Below are positions 12,750 through 24,987 of a stretch of DNA of 64,000 nt, one piece after another; position 1 is the stretch's first letter, and each line of letters starts with the position of its first letter. The translations under genes and the position numbers were made by a program. The DNA is taken from assembly GCF_051020955.1 (NCBI RefSeq), contig NC_135021.1, forward strand, positions 15,295,962-15,359,961, given 5' to 3'. The stretch comes from Megalopta genalis. Lineage: Eukaryota > Arthropoda > Insecta > Hymenoptera > Halictidae. The notes under the pieces were generated by a model, which saw nothing but the letters and a program-made list of their open reading frames with translations, did not search any database and was not told the origin of the DNA.

Positions 12750-14340
12750 AGAGCGTTTTAATAGACAATTCTGGTGGACGATTTTGATCGACGTTCCTGA
12801 GAGAGGATAGTGGTAGAGGACTTTAATAGAGGAATTTAATACAGAATTCTAAGAGAGCATTCTGATGGAGGATTTTAATAGAGGATTCTGATAATAGAGT
12901 CTGATAGAGGTTTTTGTTGGAGGATTCTGATAGATGATTCTAATAAAGGATACTGGTAGAGAATGTTAATAGAAAAATTTAATACAGAATTCTGAAAGCG
13001 GTTTCTGATAGAGGATTCTGATAGACGATTCTGATAGAGGTTACTGATAGAGGATTCTGATAGACAATTCTTGTAGACAATTCTGGTAGACGATTCTGGT
13101 AGGTGGTACTGATAGAGAATTTTGATAGAGAAATTTAATACAGAATTATGAAAGAGGTTTCTGACAGAGGATTCTTATAGAGGATACTGATAGAGGATTT
13201 TAATAGAGGAATTTAATACAGAATTCTGAAAGAGAATTCTCTGATGGACAATTTGAATAGAGGATTCCGATAATAGATTCTGATAGTGGTTTCTAATGAT
13301 AGATTCTGACAGAGGTTTCTGATGATAGATTCTGATAGAGGTTTCTGATGGAGGATTCTAATAGACGATTCTGGTAGAGGATACTGATAGAGGATTTTAA
13401 TAGAGCAATTTAATACAGAATTCTGAAAGAGGATTCTCTCTGATGGACAATTTGAATAGAGGATTCCGATAATAAATTCTGATAGTGGTTTCTAATGATA
13501 GAGGTTTCTGATGATAGATTCTGATAGAGGCTTCTGATGGAGGCTTTTGATGGAGGATTCTGATAAACGATTCTGATAGAGGATTCAGATATACGATTCT
13601 GGTAGAGGATACTGATAGAGAATTTTGATAGAGAAATTTAATACAGAATTCTGAAAGAGGTTTCTGATAGAGGATTCTGATAGACGATTCTGACAGAGGA
13701 TTCTGATAGAGAATTCTGATAGACGATTCTGGTAGAGGATACTGATAGAGGATTTTAATAGAGCAATTTAATACAGAATTCTGAAAGAGGATTCTCTCTG
13801 ATGGACAATTTGAATAGAGGATTCCGATAATAAATTCTGATAGTGGTTTCTAATGATAGAGGTTTCTGATGATAGATTCTGATAGAGGCTTCTGATGGAG
13901 GATTCTGATGGAGGATTCTGATGGAGGATTCTGATAGACGATTCTGATAGACGATTCTGATAGAGGATTCAGATATACGATTCTGGTAGAGGATACTGAT
14001 AGAGAATTTTGATAGAGAAATTTAATACAGAATTCTGAAAGAGGTTTCTGATAGAGGATTCTGATAGACGATTCTGACAGAGGATTCTGATAGAGAATTC
14101 TGATAGACGATTCTGGTAGAGGATACTGATAGAGAATTTTAATAGAGAAATTTAATACAGAATTCTGATAAACAATTTTAATAGAGAATTCCGATAGTAA
14201 ATTCTGATAGAGGACTCTAATAGAGGAATTTAATACAGAATTCTGAAAGACGATTCTGATAGCCGAATTTAATACACAATTTTGATAGAGAATTTCAACA
14301 AAAAATTTTCACGAAAAATAACAATGGAGGATTCTGACGA
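12750..14340. repeat. 1.6-kb minisatellite, about 15-bp unit GATTCTGATAGAGGA
   Basis: Roughly one hundred degenerate tandem copies of a 15-bp unit near GATTCTGATAGAGGA, with variants such as AATTTAATACAGAATTCTG. A higher-order structure is visible: the block with TTCTGAAAGAGGATTCTCTC recurs at 13421 and 13779 (358 bp), and GGATTCAGATATACGATTC recurs at 13581 and 13965 (384 bp). The array grew by duplicating multi-unit blocks. There is no coding frame. Confidence 0.95.
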
Positions 14341-15634
14341 AAGATTTAAATAGCTGCACCTGCGCAGCTATATTTGAACATATGTAAATATATTTATGTT
14401 AAATACTCGAATTTCGTCAGACGTGTCCTCCGAACCCGTGCTTCATCATCGGACATGTTTCATGGAATCGGCCGGCATGTTGTCGCGATCGTAGCCACCA
14501 GCGAAGCTCCGCGTACGGTTTATGAGAGAAGCGGAGCGGTGTCGCGCGGATTTCGAGCGCAAACTCCGCTGGGGCACGCTCGCTGTCGCCTGCGGTATTC
14601 GTGTCAGTTCTCGTGGATGAGGAACGCGCGGCCGGCAATCGTAAAAGATAAGAGAACGCGCGGCTGGACACCGAATGGACCGGCCGTGTAGTTTAAGGCG
14701 ATGAAACGGCCGCTTATAAAGTATTCGCCGGCGCTGTTAACGTCGCTCTCTCTCTCTGTGTTCGGCGTGCGATAACTCTATTTGCCCACGGTGTGGTCTG
14801 TTGCAGTCCTGCGAGTTGCAGTCACGCGTCCGTTTGCCAGATTTCAAAGATCCAAGCTTTATAACGGAGACGTTCGACTCTTGCTAATCGAATCGTCGAC
14901 GATCGACAATCTCGCTTCGAGATGCAGTTGCACTCTGTTTTGTTAATTCCTCGCGGTGCGATATAGACAGATCGCAGATTTTAGTACTTGTTGCAAAAAT
15001 GAATTTGTCGAAGTTACAAGAATTTAAAGAATCGGCCTGTTCCTTCCAATTAACGGAGAGAATGTTTCGCAGAAATATCCACAATCGGGATGGTTAATTA
15101 ACTTGCAACTCCATCTACCGGCCGCGATAACCCAAGGAAATATGAGACTTTAAAATAGGATTACATATTCGCTGGACCACAATCCGCGGATTTTCGGAGC
15201 CGCCGCGGCCATAAATTCCCAGGACTATAAATATTACTTCGTGCCGCGTTCGCTCATTTAGCGTCTCCGTTCGGCAGATCAATGCGATTTGTATCAGGGC
15301 GGAAGACGTTTGTTCCCCCTCAAACGGTACTCGAGTCATCCTAGAGCGAAGCTATGCCTGCGGTATTGGCCATCGCGTTTGTATACGTGCCTGAAATATT
15401 GCACATCGAACAAAACGAATCGAATACCGTAGTATCTGCATATATATCTCCAACTTAAAGAGCGGTTTCGATTGGCGAAAAGATATACCGAGTTCACAGT
15501 TTTATATAACAGGGGAATGATCTGCAAAATACAAAGTTTCCGGACATCGATGGCGTGTTTTCTGCAAGCAAATTATTGTGCTTATTGTACATTGAACATG
15601 TTGTAACATGTTCTTCGAGCGTGCGTTAAGTAGT
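14341..15634. other. Non-coding sequence
   Basis: No supported exon. A GC-rich stretch lies at 14480-14700 with a short TC run near 14746-14756. A weak match to the TA-GACYGCGGAT family end (AGATCGCAGATTTTAGTA) is near 14970. Confidence 0.45.
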
Positions 15635-16228
15635 AATTTATAAAATAATACTTCGAGAAGCGTGCAAGTTACTGTAATCTTGCACTTTTATCAAATATAT
15701 AATTCAATAAATAACGTCAAGGTTATGTTATAAAATAATAGTAATAATTTGTTATAAAATAATACTTTGAGAAGCGTGCAAGTTACTGTAATCTTGCACT
15801 TTTATCAAATATATAATTCAATAGATAACGTCAAGGTTATGTTATAAAATAATAGTAATAATTTGTTATAAAATAATGGTAACAATTTGTTATCAAATAA
15901 TAGTAATAATTTGTTACAAAATAATAGTAATAATTTGTTATCAAATAATAGTAATAATTTGTTATAAAATAATAGTAATAATTTGTTATAAAATAATACT
16001 TTGAGAAGCGTGCAAGTTACTGTAGTCTTGCACTTTTATCAAATATATAATTCAATAAATAACGTCAAGGTTATGTTATAAAATAATAGTAATAATTTGT
16101 TATAAAATAATGGTAACAATTTGTTATCAAATAATAGTAATAATTTGTTACAAACTAATAGTAATAATTTGTTACAAAATAATAGTAATAATTTGTTATA
16201 AAATAATAGTAACAATTTATTATTAAAT
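15635..16228. repeat. AT-rich composite tandem array
   Basis: Two nested periodicities. A 24-bp unit near AAATAATAGTAATAATTTG plus TTATA is repeated many times. It is interrupted by three copies (starting near 15645, 15760 and 16000) of a longer block containing GAGAAGCGTGCAAGTTACTG and AACGTCAAGGTTATG. Copies are nearly identical, so the expansion is recent. Confidence 0.9.
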
Positions 16229-17020
16229 AATCCTTAGCTGTTTTTGACGAGTACACTCGTCGCGAAAAAGTGACACCAGTTCGTGCTCCGAAAGAGACGA
16301 TTCTCGCATGCCGAAGAACGAACCGCTATATGAGACCCACATGGAAGGGAAGCGATTCTTCCAGCAGCGTCAATCGGCGAGACCGTTTCGCAATCGGCAA
16401 CGGTAACTTGTTTCAAAGCGTGTAAACAGTTTCGACCTTAGGTAACAAAGAAATCGTTGAATCGCGGAACGTGTAAACGCCGCGCTCGGAATACAAACGG
16501 AGTGGTTTCCCTTGGTCCTTCTTCCGAGAAACGGGCCGAGCAGAATGCGTGGTTTGCGCGCACACATGGGACCACGTCAAAAGCCTATACGTTTGGTATC
16601 GACATCGCGGAATCCATAATCATAGATCACAGAAAACGGTGGCCGCGCCCGGTACAAACGGCCGGATACGTTGCAATGGGGGGATATTTTCGGGCGGCCT
16701 TTATTGGCCGATGTTTATTATCTATTCCGCCGGCTCTAGTCCTTTTGATATTCCCCATCGGCGGATAAACAAATTGCACGATCACCGCTGCGCAGCCGCG
16801 CCGAAACCACCGGCACGGTTTCTCGAAAACCAGCTAATATTAATAATTCCCTTTGCGCTCTATCGACTACAATATTACCCGACCGAACGACCGCAACGAC
16901 TCCGCCGCGCTGTCTTTTAATGGGCTGTCCGTCACAAAGACGACTTTGTCCCGTTTTCGACCGCGGCCGTCGCACCGCTGACTATCATAATCCTCGTCGT
17001 CAGACGCTCGTCTCGCTGTC
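16229..17020. other. Non-coding sequence with a TTAG/CGAG hairpin end
   Basis: Near 16236 the sequence TTAGCTGTTTTTGACGAG followed by TACACTCGTC matches one arm of the short palindromic element at 22905. The rest, including the 100-120 codon open frames at 16457-16920, has no recognisable coding content. Confidence 0.4.
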
Positions 17021-18490
17021 CTTCGAAGCTCTTGATATACATGTTCATTCGCAAGCGAAACGATTGGAACACCAAAGTAGCAATTTCGTGGAAATTGTCG
17101 ATGTTCAAACTGTCGTGGCGAGAAGGTACAGCAAATTCTCCCCGATCTTCATTCAGCTTGTAAGCTAAAGTGGACAATTCGGGAAGTGGAGATACAATTA
17201 ATGGAGCCTCGCGACTCATTTTTATAATAGTTACCGATTGTCAACAATTATAAAAACGAGGTGCAAGGATCAAATAATCCTACCTCCTCTTCCCAAATTG
17301 TTCATTTCTTTGTGTAGAAACTGAGTGAAGATTAGGGAGAATTTACTGTACGACGATAAATCTCGGTTCTTTTCGAAGCTCTTGATATACATGTTCATTC
17401 GCAAGCGAAACAATTGGAACACCAAAGTAGCAATTTCTTGGAAATTGTCGATGTTCAAACTGTCGTGGCGAGAAGAAGGTACCGCAAATTCTCCCCGATC
17501 TTCATTCAGCTTGTAAGCTAAAGTGGACAATTCGGGAAGTGGAGATACAATTAATGGAGCCTCGCGACTCATTTTTATAATAGTTACCGATTGTCAACAA
17601 TTATAAAAACGAGGTGCAAGGATCAAATAATCCTATCTCCTCTTCCCAAATTGTTCATTTCTTTGTGTAGAAACTGAGCGAAGATTAGGGAGAATTTACT
17701 GTACGACGATAAATCTCGGTTCTTTTCGAAGCTCTTGATATACATGTTCATTCGCAAGCGAAACGATTGGAACACCAAAGTAGCAATTTCTTGGAAATTG
17801 TCGATGTTCGAACTGTCGCGGCGAGAAGAAGGTACCGCAAATTCTCCCCGATCTTCATTCAGCTTGTAAACTAAAGTGGACATTTTGGGAAGAGGAGATG
17901 CGATTGTTCGATCCTGTCGGCTCATTTTTATATTTGCCGATTGTTAACAATTATATAAATATAAAAACGAGGTATAAGGCTCAAATAATAGTGTTTCCTC
18001 TTTCCAAATTGTTCATTTTTTTGTGTACAAGCTCAGCGAAAATTAGGGAGAATTTACTTAAATTTACGATAGGGAGAATTTAAATTAGGGAGAATTTACT
18101 TGAATTTACGATAAATTTTCGAAGCTCTTGATATACGTGTTCATTCGCAAGCGAAACGATTGGAACACCAAAGTTGCAATTTCGTGGAAATTGTCGATGT
18201 TCAAACTGTCGTGGCGCGAGAAGAAAGTACAGCAAATTCTGCTCAATCTTCATTCAGCTTGTAAACTAAAGTGGACAATTTAGGAAATGGAGATGCGATT
18301 GTTCGAGCCTGGCGGCTCATTTTTATAGTTGCCGATTGTCAACAATTATATAAATATAAAAACGAGGTGTAAGGCTCAAATAATAGTGTTTCCTCTTCGC
18401 AAATTGTTCATTTTTTTGTGTAGCAGCTGAGTGAAAATTAGGGAGAATTTACTGTAGAACCGTAGATAAATCTCGGTTCTTTTCGAAGCT
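17021..18490. repeat. Satellite of about 350-bp units, each containing a MITE-like inverted-repeat element
   Basis: The anchor CGAAGCTCTTGATATAC occurs at 17023, 17374, 17727 and 18120 (a truncated CGAAGCTC at 18484), giving periods of 351, 353, 393 and 364 bp. Each unit is a spacer of about 125 bp plus a TA-bounded inverted-repeat element of about 224 bp (17127-17350, 17480-17703, about 17833-18060, 18238-18456). Its ends read TACAGCAAATTCTCC and TACAGTAAATTCTCCCTAA on opposite strands. These ends resemble the MITE family at 25650, 32977 and 63421. Unit 3 has a local duplication near 18050-18115. The 100-codon open frame repeated on the - strand follows from the repetition. Confidence 0.9.
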
Positions 18491-19060
18491 CAAACCACTA
18501 ATTTCGCAATCCGTCACTCATTTTCTTGCAACACGATGTCGCACGATACAGCAGACGAGAAATTGGGGACATGTTTCTCCGCCAAAATGTCACAAATTGA
18601 AACGTCTCTAAGAACATTCGAAAATTTCCTACGCGCTCGGATCTGTTACGGATTTCAAGATTCAAGCTTCCCTTTAACAACGATCTCCTAAAACTTGATA
18701 TACGACCTGTTTAATACCCCTCCAACACTTTGACTGGCAACCTCGATAATTCTTAAGGCCAGTCTTTCAACGTTCTCGCACGTCGCTGGTTGTAACCGAA
18801 TTCGATACCACGAATTATAATAGCGTCAAAATTTATACTTCTTTATACTTGCACACATTATTTTGTAGGAACTATTTCCTGCAAAAATTCCATCAATATC
18901 CGTCGATGTTACTTAATCCTTTGCAGTTTCATGTCAAATCGGTCTGCAGACTTACTATGTTCATAATAAATTCATAATAAAGAACAATTGTAATATTTCT
19001 CAACTGTTTTAGTTAGATTGCAAAGCATGAAAATATTGTTGAATTATAGAACGTTACAAA
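18491..19060. other. Non-coding sequence
   Basis: AT-rich sequence after the satellite. A CAACACTTTGACTGGCAACC block near 18723 resembles the repeat edges at 8500 and 27352. No gene is supported. Confidence 0.4.
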
Positions 19061-19362
19061 TAGACTGGAGGGATCTTTATGTTAAATACAGATGATCTTC
19101 GTTAATTGCAACAAACGCGGATCAAATAGTTTCTTTCTTCCTTTGATAATTCAATTAACTATAAAACTAATACATAAATGTCCTTAAATACTCTCAATAG
19201 TTCCGTTGTTAATAAATAATAAAATAAAAATTGTCTACATTAGTTTTAAGAAATAGAAACTAAATAGTAAGTTACTAATTCTTTGTTTAAACTTTTAATC
19301 TTTCCTGTCCTTTAAATTGCAACCACCCAATCTTCTCATAAATGCATAAAATCCGCGGTCTA
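19061..19362. mobile_element. TA-GACYGCGGAT MITE, longest complete copy
   Basis: TA at 19061-19062 and 19361-19362. The left end is TAGACTGGAGGGATCTTTAT; the right end on the - strand is TAGACCGCGGATTTTATGC followed by ATTTATGAGAAGA. The 302-bp interior is AT-rich and non-coding. The two subterminal blocks match those of the shorter copies at 10992-11768, so the length difference is internal. Confidence 0.7.
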
Positions 19363-22300
19363 ATTATAAGTCATGAGCTCTCTTGAAATAAAATGGAAAC
19401 GCTTTAGGCCACAAACGATTAACACATTTCAATAAATTGTTTGATGGTACTAATTATTTCAATCGTATACCAACATGTCATGGTTATTTTTATATAATAA
19501 CATAACAATTTCCTTTGGTACCATCGTGTAGAGAAAGATTGTTTAGATTTCTCTTGGTACGTCGCAGCAATTAAAAATTCTATCAATAGACACAGAAAGT
19601 TGTAAAGATCGCGGGTTCCGTGAACGTTTTCTAAAATCGATCGCTCTTGAAGTTCGCAAGAGACTCTGCGTCGTTAGCAAATAGGCGAACGAAGCCGGGG
19701 GGCGGCTGCTGGTCTTTCGGTCACGGAGAATATCGTGCTCGATGCCCGGTGGACCTTCCTGGCAATAACGCGGCGATCCACTCTTCTTCCCGTGGAAAAG
19801 CCGCGCAACGAAAATACCGCTTCCGGTTGCCCTAGATTCCGCATTCACAAGTTTCATTGCAGCGGCCCGGCCCGACCCGGCCCGGCGCGCTGCGCCGCGC
19901 GACGCGGACCGGGAGCGAATCCCGTTCAAAGCGGTCCATAATTTATGTATCTCTGCGGCCACCCCTGTGTCGTGTCGTCGAAATCCGGCCTCACTCTTTT
20001 AAAATTCCATTAAGAGTGCACCGGTGCCGCTACTCTTTGTCGTGTCTCTCCTCGTTGTTGCCGGCTGCATATTTCACGCGGGCCGCCGTTCGTTACGTTC
20101 GAGTTTCACGGATCGATTCGCCGTCAATTTTTCAACGGCGGTCCTCGCCGTCGATTCCGTCGATGCTCGCCGATCGCCTCGACGAAATTCGCTTCCGCGG
20201 CGCACGTCCAAAAATTAGGATCGCCCGCGGAATTTTCTTGCGAGTCTTTAGTCGCATTTATTCGTGGTGTTATTGATATGCGCGTGAGAAGCATTAGCAA
20301 TTAATAGCTGGGCATCGCAAGCGCAGGTTTTAGCAAAAATAAGAGAAATGTTGAAGCTTGTTCACGATTTTAAATTATTAATATTCGAATCGTTAAAGTT
20401 TTGTCGCGATCAGGAGATTCATTTATCGTTCAAACCCTTCAGATGCCCGAGCAATGTTTTAATCACGTAACGAGTTACGTTAACAAATACATCTCCACAG
20501 CCGAATTCTAGCAGCCTCGATTACCTCGGAGACGCAACACCGATTGCTTGATTCGAAGCTGTACGCGCGCCACTGATCTATAAAAGTGTCTGAAACTTTA
20601 ACGAGCAGAATTCCGCTGGAAAAAAAGAATCGCCTCGCCAGGTTTTTCACGAGGGTCTCCGATCGCAAGATAAAAATCGGCGAGAGCCGGTCGTTTGACC
20701 GACGGTGGTAGGTTTAGTGTTAAAGCCACTGTTGGTGCGGCCGTCGTAATTTTAGACAGTGCCACAGTGACAGTCTTTATAACGCACGTGAAGTATGAAC
20801 CACTTCCGGTGGATCTACGTCATCCTGCATGTCCCCTTGCACTCCAGTGGCTCCGATTCTAAATCTAGATCGAAATTTCCGTGGCCTTTAGCCTTCGTCT
20901 TTCGTTACCCTGCGCGAGCCACAAAGGACCCCGCGACGCTTCGCTCAATTTTCGTCAGTTCTCTGCGCGTTTCGCCCTTTCCGGTTGACACCGCGATTCC
21001 TCGATCCGCCGATTAATGGCCCGACGCCCGGGACATTTTTATTCGAAGCGGAAATGGCCAGCCTCCATTCTCCTATGACGATCCGAACTCTCATTTGCAA
21101 CGAAACTTCTCACGGATCCAACAATTCTAACGAAACACGTCGAACCTTTTCTAAAATACATACAAAAACGTGGAATAAAAGAGATGAGAAGATCTAAGAA
21201 CGAACATCTTATTCACGAATGATAATTGTTTAGAAAGAAGCACTTCGAAGTGGTAAAACGAACGATCTTGTTGTTAAATTACGTTTTACCATTTAACGGC
21301 ACCTCGTTGCATTTTTGCTTCAAACCAACTTTTCTGTACATAATTATTTAAACACGTTGTTTCTAAGCATCGTCAACTATTAAGGATCGAATATAGACGT
21401 ATTGTCCACTAGCCAGGACAATAATCAGTTCCACAATGTCTGCACCCTTAAAAATGCCCTTTGAACCTTGCTGTTCCTCGCGAACCTAATCTTCGTACTC
21501 GAAAGAATTTCTTACAGCAAGGATATAATAAAATTGAATCTGATCTTGCTTAAACTATCCACGATCATGAGAATCCTCTTGGAAACAAGTAGGATAAAAA
21601 TAAACAAAATGACATCGAAAAGCGAACGGAACATATATATATATATATTCAGGCATTTGTTCTTCTCCCTCCTAAAATGGTAAACTAACGTTTGGACCAG
21701 GTCTTCTTAGCGATTTAACAAATTGCTCTCGCAGAAAACAGTGTACACAGGATGGAGAGACATCGTGCAAGCTGTTCTGCAATCCTTTTCCGATCGCCTG
21801 CGAACGATCGGTTGACCGGAAACGGTGGTCACCGGTGTCGTGGCCTCGGATAGATTCGATGTTAACAGCGCGTCGAGATAACCGGCCGAAGAGCGATTAT
21901 GGGAGTGAGTAGGTATGTTTCGGTAATTGCGTGGCTAAGTTTAGGCGGTGCAGTTGGCGTCAATGCGCGGATGCATATTCAGAACGGGCCTCCTCATATT
22001 CTTATGCTGCTTCACTTACTGAACCGCGGCGCGCGGCGTCGCAAGTGTGGATGTGGATGTGAATGTGAATGGAACTTGCTGGCAGCCCGCCTGTTTATAT
22101 TTAGCCACTGTGGGCGGTATAGCTGTCACGGATACGTATCATCGGCATAACTGAACTTTGCAAATGAATAATGAAGTTCCATCGGCTTGCCCGCGGAACC
22201 AGGCCCGATTATTATTATTGCTGCGGCAGCTAACGCATCCAGAAGCTGGCCTAGAGCGGCCCTCCCGAAATTGCCCGGCCCGTTTATTGTCAACGGCCAA

Positions 22301-22904
22301 CGGAGGACATTGTTCGCGTTCCCGAGGCGCCGCTCTCGCCCCGTTCTTCTCGCCGACGAATCTGTTAATGAACGCCGGCCCGCCATTCTTCCCCCGGCAA
22401 CGGTAAAAATGTCCAACGCCTCTAGCGCGCCGCGCCGCCACCAGATTCGCCCAACGACGGACCACACTTAACCGATTGCCATCCGACCATGTCTAGCGGC
22501 TGCTCAGACATCTTTGGGCAAAATGGCACGTTGTCCGACAAATTCTTTTCCGAGCAATCTTCGAGTACTCGAGCACTTCGGGAACTCGGATACCAAATTT
22601 CTGATCGCCGCAGAATTGGCTTTATTTGACACTATTTTTAGCAAACGTATCAAAAGATACCTTTCGACCATTTCTAACGCGATTTTTATCGAAAGGGTTG
22701 AAGGACATTTTTTTTAATCATTTTTAATAAACATCATTCTCTATGTTCTATGTTTTTACGTAATTACTTCTCGACTTTTGCTGTAATCAGGTAAATTGTA
22801 TAATACAAAAAAAATCGGTAAAAATTATGTTAAACTGTAGAGCCATTTTTTCTTATTATCTTAACGCTGCTTTAATAGCGATGATCATTAGCGAAGTTGT
22901 TCAA
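19363..22904. other. Non-coding sequence
   Basis: GC-rich islands at 19680-20220 and 22010-22470 alternate with AT-rich sequence. Overlapping open frames on both strands reflect composition. At 20690-20721 the sequence GGTGGTAGGTTTAGTGTTAA is the complement, with few changes, of the start of 56761, so it is a solo end of another TTAA-type repeat. A TA microsatellite lies near 21633-21649. Confidence 0.45.
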
Positions 22905-22944
22905 TTAGTCGTTTTTGACGAGCATACTCGCGAAAAACAGCTAA
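22905..22944. mobile_element. Short palindromic TTAG...CTAA element
   Basis: Arms TTAGTCGTTTTTGACGAG and (- strand) TTAGCTGTTTTTCGCGAG surround a 4-base centre, a near-perfect 40-bp hairpin. The same arm occurs near 16236. It looks like a minimal head-to-head pair of TTAA-type transposon ends. Confidence 0.5.
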
Positions 22945-22967
22945 CTGGTTAAGAAGGATGTATGCTT

Positions 22968-23121
22968 TGATATTCTTTATTAAATTATATATTTTATGAA
23001 AGTGTTGTATTTAAAGAAAATATGAAGTAAATCAAACGAGTACAGTATAATTTGATTTACTTCATATTTTGTTTAAATACAACACTTTCATAAAATATAT
23101 AATTTAATAAAGAATATCAAA
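22968..23121. repeat. Long inverted repeat, 70-bp arms
   Basis: Arms at 22968-23036 and 23051-23121 are reverse complements with only a few mismatches; the loop is about 14 bp and contains ACAGTATAA. A transcript would fold into a long hairpin. It lies directly upstream of a Tc1-like transposase remnant and may be a fold-back derivative of related ends. Confidence 0.85.
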
Positions 23122-23188
23122 ACATATATCAAAGCATGTACAGCATAATTACAATAACATGCACACTTGTCGAAGTGATTGCCACGTC

Positions 23189-23296
23189 TACAGTAATTTC
23201 TCTCACATTGTCCCACAGCTTGGAAACGAAAATGGACAACTCGAGAAGAGGAGACACTATCATTCGAGCCATTTTTGTTTCCAAGCTGTGGGACAA
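23189..23296. mobile_element. MITE end plus second hairpin beside the Tc1 remnant
   Basis: TACAGTAATTTCTCTCACAT at 23189 resembles the ends of the fold-back MITEs (TACAGTAATGTCTCYCTAAC). AATGGACAACTCGAGAAGAG followed by GAGACACTATCATTCGAGCC matches their interior. 26-bp arms at 23209-23234 and 23271-23296 are perfectly complementary. This is a partial or rearranged member of that family abutting transposase sequence. Confidence 0.6.
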
Positions 23297-23304
23297 CGTG
23301 AACA

Positions 23305-23910
23305 AAATACCCTTAACGATAACTTCAAACTTAACAGAAAATGTCGTTCAAGAATATTTTATAAAAGAAAGTTCCTGTTCTTAAATGGCCTGCGTGTTCG
23401 CCGGACTTAAATACAATATAAAACTGTTGGGCATTATTGTCGCGAGCAATTTACGCAGAGGGAAGACAATTTGACAATATTAATGAACTTAAAATATGCA
23501 TTAAGGAAGAATGGGATAAATCATCCCAAACTAAAATTCAAAAATTGTACACATAACCGAAAAATCTATACATAAACATAATAATAAATAAACCCAAATC
23601 TATACGTAACCGAATTGTAGAAGTTATAGAAAACAAAGGAGGTTCTACTCATTGTTGAAAATACAAGCAAATGTATAAATCTATACATAAACATAATATA
23701 TATATAATAAATAAACCCAAATCTATACATAACCGAATTGTAGAAGTTATAGAAAACAAAGGAGGTTCTACTCATTGTTGAAAATACAAGCACACAAATG
23801 TATAAATCTATACATAAATATAATAATAAATAAACCCAAATCTATACATAACCGAATTGTAGAAGTATAGAAAACAAAGAAGGTTCTACTTATTATTGAA
23901 AATACAAACA
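23305..23910 (+). pseudogene. Decayed Tc1-like transposase, C-terminal part
   Basis: At 23380-23550 one frame reads LKWPACSPDLNTI, a stop, then NCWALLSRAIYAEGRQF and a further segment ending IKEEWDK. This is the Tc1-family block WPxxSPDLNPIENxW around the last catalytic residue of the DDE triad; the catalytic Glu codon is now TAA. The preceding helix (ENVVQEYFIKE) is in another frame, so there is also a frameshift. The extreme C terminus (RIVEVIENKGGSTHC, like the family's terminal KGGPT motif) follows in a segment triplicated in tandem with 119-123 bp spacing (from 23591, 23714 and 23833). The N-terminal DNA-binding domains are absent. Non-functional. Confidence 0.85.
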
Positions 23911-24987
23911 AATATATTTTGTTCGCCTTATGTACACACAATTTATATTAAGTGAAATATATATACTTACTTATTTTGAATGTGCTATCATTTTGTCCGT
24001 GCTAGTTGATGTGTTTACATTACTTCTGAGAAATCGGACTCACAGCAAGTCAGTTTAAGGGATGTATCACATACCTACATAAAGTACTTTCTACGTGCGT
24101 TCCAAAATTTGGATGTTGTCACGATTATAATACGAGAAATTAAAGATAGCACACTTGCGGTATCGTTTTGATTGAGAGTGTAATAAAAATTCTCTATCTT
24201 TGACGCAACAAAATCTTCAATACCAAAACCATTGTAATTCCATTAAATACAATTCTCGATATCACACGATGGAATTTTAGGGGCTGTCGAACAAACTTTT
24301 TCCGCAATCATCGCACCAGACACGATCGTTAAAATATCTAGAAGTAATTGCACCGCGAGAGCGCATTAAGACAAATCGCATTATGCAACCAGGAGGCTAA
24401 CATCGTTAATGCGAATTAATGCAAGAAGAAGATTGAATAAACGGGTATAATTTTATACATTTTGAAGAATGAAATCCCGTGCAAGCTTGTTTCCCGCGTG
24501 AAGGAAATGACAACGTTCGCCGGACAAAGGGGAGAGAAGACCCGAGTGGAAAAAACAAGCGGGAATAATTAATTACCTGGTTCTCTTCCACGATCTTTAC
24601 AGAATTATCGCGTTGTTGCCCGCGGTGCGCGGAACGACCGAGATCCCGGCAATTAGAACCCGACGAGAATAATTAACGCTAACGAGTAGATTTCCATACA
24701 GAGTCGCTTTTAATATGCGAGTCGATCTGATACGGTCGCGATGCCGCGGAAGGCGCGGAGGATATGTCCGAGGAACAATGCTGCTTTAATCGAAGGATAT
24801 CGATCCGTTTTGTCTCGCGTTGCTCGCCGTCGACGCTCCTTGGGATCCGTCCATTTTTTGTAAAACCGCCGACGAAAAGAATTCACATGTTCCGGCACTA
24901 ATTTGCGTTCGAGAGAATGAAACATCTGGTTGTAATTTGGAAAATTGTTTGCACTGTCGAATCGCAGATAATACGATTTCTGTTCTT
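23911..24987. other. Non-coding sequence
   Basis: AT-rich sequence without a supported exon. I see no matching right-hand inverted repeat for the Tc1 remnant here. Confidence 0.4.

Noticed and set aside
16932..17925. Repeated 95-100 codon open frames on the - strand beginning MSREAPLIV or MSRQDRT
   Set aside because: They coincide with the units of the 350-bp satellite and span the MITE terminal repeats. Repetition and low stop density explain them.
15635..18490. CRISPR-like arrays in the regular repeats
   Set aside because: The repeats are AT-rich satellites or MITE-containing units in a eukaryotic genome, without unique spacers of fixed length.
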